From positions 39,835,001-39,899,000 of the forward strand of contig CM069876.1 in NCBI GenBank assembly GCA_036172665.1: a stretch of DNA of 64,000 nucleotides, given 5' to 3'. This document shows, piece by piece, positions 57,836 to 64,000 of this stretch. Position 1 is the stretch's first letter. The number at the start of each line of letters is the position of its first letter. This stretch comes from Prosopocoilus inquinatus (Eukaryota > Arthropoda > Insecta > Coleoptera > Lucanidae). Under the pieces are notes generated by a model. It searched no databases. It saw only the letters and a program-made list of their open reading frames with translations, and had not been told where the DNA came from. Both the position numbers and the translations under genes were made by a program.

Positions 57836-59984
57836 ATTTAATACCAGGTTATCTACAGCGTGTCCGCGCTTCGTCTTGACAAGAGGGAAATCTATTTTAA
57901 TTAATTCAGAAAAGTTATTCTGCTTGTCAAAAGACTTTAGAAAAAAAATGCTTATAATTAAATTTCCATGAATATTCTGCCTAAAGTAATCAAATCTTTT
58001 AATTTCATGTTGCAGAAATTAAAATAAAGTTTGCACTATTGACTTTGAGCAAAAATGTTCTACTACTATTCAAGTGGCTTCAGAGGCTAATCATAAATTT
58101 AAGTTTTTTGAGTACAGGGTGTCTGGGATATGCTGAAATTTAAATTTATTGTAATAATCAAAACCACTTTTTTATTATTATTATTTACACACTTGCCTTT
58201 TGTCCTTACGTCCACCACATCACACCTCCTGCACCATCGGCGGGCATCGAGGACGAACGAAACCTGGACTGGCAGAAAAACCCAGACGCGACCCCCAGAG
58301 ATTAATTTAAACAAAGCTAAATGAAAAGTATATTTTTGTAATTCGCTTGTTTAAAAGCTCTACCTACGCCCTTACAATCTCGGACGCTCTTGCGTGACAT
58401 GGTGAAGATGTAGACGGTTTTCTCGCGCCAGTATTTTTAAAAAATGTATTTTATATAAAAAAAGCTAGAAACGAAAAGATTCCTTGTTTGAAGAAGTTGT
58501 TTGCTTGGTTTTCTAAAACATCAAATTTAAAATAAGAAATCTTCAGACACTTAATTTTAAGTATGGTTTCTGAAATTTTTTGAAATATTTATTTTGTTAT
58601 TGCAATGAATTTGAATGTATCAGAACCCTGTCAAAAAATTGAAATTTATGATTTGTTTCTGGAGTTGCTCGAACAGTGAGAATTTTTTTCTTTGAGAATA
58701 TATTTTTATCCTAAAATATTCAATACGTTACGTTGATTCGTGCAACTTTTCTTTAGACATGCTGCAACTCAAAATTTAAATTTAAGCATTGTTTGTGAAT
58801 TTTTTTGACAAGCAGAACTTTTTGAAGGAATAATTTTAATTTTTTTGACTAAAGATGATATTAAAAAAGTGAAGTCGAGTCATGGGCATTGTATGTAACT
58901 TCAACTTAGATATGTCCCGGAAAATGTTGCCTTTATTCACTTTTTGTTGATTGGCATTCGCTAACCATATTTTTTATATACCATTTTATTTACTTCGTAG
59001 CTATACGAAGTGTTTAATTTTAATCCAACCATCCTATTTAAAGATTGAAAAACATTGAAAAAAAAAGCATATTTCATAATTTAAAATAAATCTGTTTAAT
59101 ACAATCCTCCATTTTTCGAAACGGAAATATTTTTATGATATAACAATAATATTGTCACGATAACTGCGTTATTTGAGTTAACAAAGGAATGAATCAAAAA
59201 GTAAAAGTGATAAATTAAATTAAGTTTAATTTAATTAAATCTCTTCAAAATGCTTATTTTGCTTTTGGGGTTTTTAGATATTTCAATGCGTTAAAATTTT
59301 GGTAATTTTTAATCGCTAATGATGAATAGTTTTTCTTTGATCCTTGATGTGTTTCCGTCTCTACTTATTTTAATTTTTCAGTCGTCTTGTTAACAACTTT
59401 TGTTTGCCTTATTATTCTATCCACTCCATCTCTTATACCCCTATTTATTAATTTGTAACGGCTTTTATTTTGTTTTTTTGTTGTTCTGTTTTCTTTTATA
59501 TTTTTGGGGACAACCAATTGTTTCTTATACCGTCTTCTGAAAAATTCTACTCATCCGCAATTTGTTTGCTTTCCGGATTAAATGGCGGATGGAATTTTAT
59601 ACTTTCCTTTTTTTGTTTCATCATTTTCTTTTTTCTTCCTCTTTTTTTATTGACTTTATAACTTCAATCCTTCTCTTTTAATAATAATGCTTGCCTTAAA
59701 CCATAACCCATCGACGTACTTCCATTTAATTAACAAATATTTCCAGTGAAACCAAGACTTTTATAAAAAAATAAATTTAGAAACGAAAGATATTGTAGGA
59801 TTAATAACAATTTAATATCTTTTTTTTTGTTCTGAGTATGTTTAATTATAAATCAGATTTTGTTGATAGCGATAATCGACATGACGCGACGCTTTATTTT
59901 ATTTTTGTAATCTTAATCCTTACTTAATATTTTTATTGGTGAGTTCTCAGTAACACGTTTTCTGTTTACACGTTTTTGTCATGT
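57836..59984. other. AT-rich non-coding stretch
   Basis: No gene is recognised. An 'acagggtgtctgggatatgc' TE-end-like motif lies near 58115. A 20-bp inverted repeat ACTTCGTA-GCTA-TACGAAGT lies at 58992-59011. Confidence 0.4.
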
Positions 59985-60056
59985 GGCTCAATGGTCTAGG
60001 GGTATGATTCTCGCTTTGGGTGCGAGAGGTCCCAGGTTCAAATCCCGGTTGAGCCC
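59985..60056 (+). tRNA. tRNA-Pro (anticodon TGG)
   Basis: A complete 72-nt cloverleaf. The acceptor stem GGCTCAA pairs with TTGAGCC over 7 bp, the D arm has the usual AGGGGTA loop, the anticodon stem CTCGC/GCGAG encloses loop TTTGGGT (anticodon TGG, reading CCN proline codons), and the T arm CCAGG-TTCAAAT-CCCGG has one A-C mismatch. Internal A box (TGGTCTAGGGG) and B box (GGTTCAAATCC) promoters for RNA polymerase III are present. There is no intron and no encoded CCA, as expected for a nuclear gene. It is likely functional. Confidence 0.96.
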
Positions 60057-60058
60057 GA

Positions 60059-60063
60059 TTTTT
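60059..60063 (+). terminator. Pol III terminator of tRNA-Pro
   Basis: A run of five T residues begins 3 nt after the tRNA 3' end, the standard RNA polymerase III stop signal. Confidence 0.8.
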
Positions 60064-61195
60064 GGAAAAAGAATCACATCGAAACTAATGTCCGTATATT
60101 TCGTTGTTTATTTGCATTACCTTCTAATTTTCAATTTGCTTGTTTTCACATTAAAAAATAATTATGCGGAGATAAATGGTTGCTTTTTTAACTTTATTGG
60201 AACGTATGGTTTAAGGATACTATCAATCGATTAAAAGGGGACCATGAATAACAAGAAATCTTCTTGTCAATTTGAAACAAGCCAAAAAAAATGTTTATTA
60301 AAAAAATGTGTGTAAAATCTTGATTTTCTTTTGTGTGTTATTCGATAACTTAATTAAAAACTAATATAAGCAAGGTTCAGGTCAGGGATTCCCTACGGGG
60401 TCGATGAACCTTCAGGAGTTGACTGGGAGTCGATGAACCTACAGGTGTGGAGACTACTTTAAAGAAACTGACTTTTCCATCGCAAGTTGGAACATTTTCA
60501 AACACTATTTTCCAGGTCTTCAATCAAATTCAAAAAAATTTATGCCGTACGAAGCTCATGAGTATAAAATAGCCACCGTCAGAGGTCACACATATACCTA
60601 TTCTCCAATATTCAGGGCTATCTGTAACATTGATGTACACATCAATCGATATGGTGGTGTATGTGGTTCAATAATCGAAGAGAACTTATACGATTTCATA
60701 ACAAGTTACGCATGCAAGTTGTTACGAAACTGTTTACAGAATACAGATTTTGCAAGGTCACTTGATTCATAGCAATAATTGTTACGTATCTAGTCCATAT
60801 CAATGCTACAGAATAGACGTCATTGCCTAATTCTAATTATAATTCGTCTTAACTTGCAAAAACAAGATTTGTTGTTTCAAGTGGTTGTATTTCCTTTCTG
60901 AATTGAACGGAAAAACTGGTCGCTTTGTTTGTAGGCAAGACACAAACTCCTTTATTTAATAAAATTCATTTTTGCGTCGGAAATTTAATTTCTTTTCTAA
61001 TTTAAGATTCTTAGAAAATGAATGAAACTTACAATTTCGTTATCCAGTTGTTATGTACGTTGTTGAACTTCTTCAAAGTCCAGTTTAGTTTCTGGAGCAT
61101 ATTCTCATACTCAATCTTCCATTCCAACATCGTCTTATCCACCGATACATAATACGTTGCTTATATTTGGAAGTTATACCGGATAATCTTCCTGA
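60064..61195. other. Non-coding stretch, no gene seen
   Basis: A short tandem phrase 'gtcgatgaacct.cagg' occurs twice at about 60400-60445. Otherwise no gene or RNA is recognised. Confidence 0.4.
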
Positions 61196-61317
61196 ATCCG
61201 GAACATAGGAGGTTAGTATGATTACCCTTGATAATGATTTTCTTGATGTTTTTATTATGATTTTAATTTAAAATGTCATTATCAAGGGTAGTCATGTTAA
61301 CCTCCTACGTTCCGGAT
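61196..61317. repeat. Imperfect inverted repeat, 42-bp arms, 38-nt loop
   Basis: Arms 61196-61237 and 61276-61317 pair over 42 bp with four non-Watson-Crick positions: one A-C and three G-T/T-G wobbles (as DNA letters). Arms start ATCCGGAACATAGGAGGTTA and, reverse-complemented, ATCCGGAACGTAGGAGGTTA. As RNA the helix would be nearly uninterrupted. Confidence 0.9.
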
Positions 61318-61357
61318 TGAAAATGATTCTATTAGATTAACATGCACGAACTCCGGA

Positions 61358-61431
61358 CTCATCATAGCTCAAAGGTAAAGCGCCTTGGCATGAAACCAGA
61401 CATTACGGATTCGAGTTGCGTCGACGCTGCC
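61358..61431 (+). pseudogene. tRNA-like sequence 1 (decayed)
   Basis: It shares 'catagctcaaaggta', 'ggcatgaaaccagac' and 'ttcgagt' with tRNA-like sequence 2. A box TAGCTCAAAGG is good; the B box GATTCGAGTTG deviates and acceptor pairing is lost. It is preceded by 'aactccgga', as copy 2 is by 'aattccgga', so the homologous unit extends 5' of the tRNA part. Confidence 0.6.
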
Positions 61432-61583
61432 TTATTTCGCATTATTCAGTGTTTCCATTTATATTAAATTATTATTTAATCAGAACTAACAAATCCTTTA
61501 TATTTAAAACGTAATATGCAACTTGTTTAAGTAGCTGTCGTTAATATTAATAACTTAGTTCTAATTTATACTCGAATTCCGGA

Positions 61584-61655
61584 GTGGTCATAGCTCAAAG
61601 GTAGCGCGACTCGGCATGAAACCAGACGACGCGGGTTCGAGTCCCAATGACGACC
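61584..61655 (+). pseudogene. tRNA-like sequence 2 (near-cloverleaf, identity unclear)
   Basis: 72 nt: GTGGTCA pairs with TGACGAC at six of seven positions, followed by TA-GCTC-AAAGGTA-GCGC (D arm) and GCGGG-TTCGAGT-CCCAA (T arm with three pairs). A and B boxes match the Pol III consensus. The anticodon arm pairs poorly; the best fold puts CATGAAA in the loop with A instead of the usual T33, so no anticodon is assigned. It is either a tRNA pseudogene or the head of a tRNA-derived SINE. A TTTT run follows at about 61660. Confidence 0.65.
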
Positions 61656-62030
61656 GATGTTTTCTGCTTTATTTCTTTAAGTGTTTTTCCTGTATACTAA
61701 ATGATCGTTGATCGTGATTATCATAATGATGACTTCGAACCGGACTTCATTCCCATTATACATAATAACCCAGTCATAATATGCATCGTGGAATGATGGA
61801 ATGTTTTTGCTCAAATATATCCTATCCAGCCTAAAAGCATGATGCACTTAGTAATAATGGAATGCACTTATTGAAAAGTACACACACATTAAAAGTAGCA
61901 TTCAGTCGAAAGTACCACATTATCTTGATTTGTTTGTGACTGTCCGCTATTAAGTATAAACTATGAATTTATTGATTTAAGCTTCGAGCTATTGAATAGG
62001 TGCTACGGTCGCTTTTTGACGTGACATTGG

Positions 62031-62075
62031 TTCTGCTGACGAAGCCCCAAATAAGGCTGAAACAATCGTACAGAG
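62031..62075 (+). ncRNA. Hammerhead ribozyme motif 3 (all elements intact)
   Basis: Stem I TTCTG (62031-62035) pairs with CAGAG (62071-62075, last pair G-T). The core CTGACGA (62036-62042) is followed by stem II AGCC-CCAAATAA-GGCT (62043-62058), core GAAA (62059-62062), C63, a 4-nt loop AATC, and GTA as the cleavage triplet (62068-62070). All invariant core bases are present, helix III is A-U plus C-G, and cleavage would follow position 62070. This is the compact type I form known from Penelope-like retroelements. Whether it is transcribed is unknown. Confidence 0.82.
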
Positions 62076-64000
62076 GATGCTCGGGGGATTCACTGCAATA
62101 AAAACGATTTGCCACAAAATTTTCAAAACGTCGAGTTATTGTTTTAAAAACCTGAAGCCAATAACTTTATTTATTATTTTTCTAAAGAATTTAGGGAGAT
62201 ATTTTGAGTAATTTAGGAAATACTTTGTATACTGTGCCTGGTTATGTTAGACTGGTAGGCCTGAGGGATCTGCGAGTTTCTACCCCGTTGACTTGATCGG
62301 AACCCTTATAAATAATTTTCCGGAATGTTCTCGTGTGCACTAGACGTTCACAACCACGCATATTTATAAAGCAGAGGCGGCATTATCCGTCCGCACACCT
62401 AAAATATTCCGAGGGGGATGTACCTAAGATGTAAAGTGTAAGACGCCTAAACGACGACGGCGTCGACCTGCAATTTGAATAATTGATGCTGGAGCTAATT
62501 TGGTTTCGCTTTCGAATCGGGTTTGCTAAGAAGAACTTCTTTGAAATTATAATTCTCTACTCTTGACCTTGCACTATATTTTTTTTAAATTTTCTATTTT
62601 AATACTTATATCAAAATGAAGTATTCGAAGAATGAATTTAAATAATGTTGAAACAGGGACCAAATAAAATTAGATATTTTTTTGGTTGTCATATCCAGCA
62701 CACGTGCAGGAAATATTGGAGCGGGTTGAAATTCGCTGTGCACTTAGAATTAATGCAGCACATGTTTCTAAATGTGCGCATTAAAACAACACATTACAGG
62801 TGATAAATTATTTCGATTGCCCGTGGTACCATGAAACCTGTTTGCTGACCTAATTATTTCGCTCGTAAATACTCCGAGTACATTAAGTATTCTGACGGAA
62901 ACAATTTGGATTATAATTTTATTGGCCGCCTCCATATACCATAGGTTAAAAGCCATAAGTGCCAATTTTCCTTGTAAGGCGTGCTTGCTTTTAAAACTTT
63001 CAAAATTTTTAGAATTTGAGCTCAAGTGACACATAAAACAGTTAAATTTTATTTGGAGCGTTACGTACTTTTCAGATTTATTAAAATTATTAATGAAGTA
63101 AAAATGCTTACAGAACAATTCAGTTTTAAGAACAAGCTGTAAAAGTAAACATTTATATCACCGCATTTGTAAATATTGCATTTGTACCTTCCATAAGTAG
63201 AATGGAGTTCGTGGTCGCTTTTCATATTTATAAAATATTTTAAGATCGCATAATAAAGTCTTTAAAAAACAGTATTACGGTTTTTAATATTGTTTTATAA
63301 TATGGTTTATACACCGTAAAATAATATACAGTAATTTGTATGTATTAAGAAAAAAAATATTTGTTACACATCTTTACAAGGAGCTTTTATAAATGATCTA
63401 AAATAGAGTACGGTGCAGGTTTTATATAACGATTATCGAACTAAAAAGTCAAACGGAAGTAATGTAGATTTATAATTGTTCTAATAATAGTATATTGAAG
63501 GGCACGTTTCATAAGATATTTTATTTTAGCGCGCGAGCTTTAAGTGGACAAGTGCACTAGTGTTTTCTACACTATTTTTTTTATTTTGGTTCTTCGATAA
63601 AAACAAGTTACTAGTTCGCGCTTGAAATAATTTCTAATTACGATTTGGAGGTTATGTTCATAATTACATATTTGTGGGTTCACAGAGTTTTTGTTACGTT
63701 TCAAATTTACGATGACAATAAATAAACATAATTTCATGTACGTATTACCCTATGGATGACGTAAATAAAAGTATTTATACAGGATTTGGAGGAGGATCGT
63801 TTCTGTTAATCGGTTAATGCAGTTTTTCTTTTTGGCCAAGAGATGGCGCCTTGACATCATACTTTGACATATATTACAATATTTTGGATTTAATTTCGAA
63901 AAAAATACTTTCGCTGAACATGCTAGATGAAGTCTCGTTCCTGAAGATCGATTATGGTAACTCTATTTTTTTGATAAGTGGTGATAAATGAGCTCTAAAT
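62076..64000. other. Non-coding stretch to the window end
   Basis: No exon, RNA or repeat is recognised. The 116-codon minus-strand frame at 62768-63118 has no motif I know and no splice context for Ddr. An 'agagatggcgcc' motif typical of insect TEs lies near 63839. Confidence 0.4.

Noticed and set aside
58992..59011. loxP-like inverted repeat ACTTCGTA-GCTA-TACGAAGT
   Set aside because: Only 8-bp arms with a 4-bp spacer; loxP needs 13-bp arms and an 8-bp spacer. Short palindromes like this are expected by chance in 64 kb.

Overview
The window is eukaryotic, AT-rich, repeat-dense DNA, almost certainly from an arthropod and probably an insect; the order is not settled by the sequence, though a beetle would fit. 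The only protein-coding sequence I can defend is two exons of one minus-strand gene, a discoidin-domain receptor (Ddr/DDR2-like receptor tyrosine kinase). The exons at 29230-29332 and 10484-10715 join in the same split codon across an 18,514-nt intron and encode most of the N-terminal discoidin (collagen-binding) domain. No signal-peptide exon, rest of the domain, membrane segment or kinase exon is visible, so the gene runs out of the window to the left and its 5' part is unrecognised, either to the right within the window or beyond it. A CpG-rich block near 50.6 kb is a speculative promoter candidate. One intact tRNA-Pro(TGG) gene lies at 59985-60056 on the plus strand, and two tRNA-like sequences of another kind lie at 61.4 and 61.6 kb.

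Most of the rest is intron or intergenic repeat. Left part (0-10 kb): a 103-bp tandem repeat, copy A of a 1.3-kb dispersed repeat, and long T-rich degenerate arrays whose reverse-complement relatives lie at 47.5-48.6 kb. Middle left (10-22.5 kb): a Ddr exon in a 3-kb island between parts of one 203-bp repeat family, copy B of the dispersed repeat carrying a perfect 41-bp hairpin, and a second, unrelated ~203-bp array. Middle (24.8-33.3 kb): two divergent hammerhead-ribozyme motifs flanking a foldback-like element, the other Ddr exon, several MITEs, and a broken non-LTR retrotransposon with a PIF/Harbinger-like MITE in its reading frame. Right (33-64 kb): a hAT-like MITE with 8-bp target duplication, a perfect 54-bp hairpin, a 290-bp repeat family split by 1.7 kb of low complexity, a 655-bp unit repeated three times, more long inverted repeats, the tRNA cluster, and a third hammerhead motif with all helices intact.

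One MITE family recurs at least five times (6.0, 11.0, 30.5, 45.8 and 51.6 kb), each copy bounded by a 6-bp target-site duplication. The most notable signals are the hammerhead motifs (likely traces of Penelope-like retroelements), the two perfect long hairpins, and changes at three collagen-contact positions in the discoidin domain. Most open reading frames longer than 60 codons overlap repeats or lack coding character and are not annotated.
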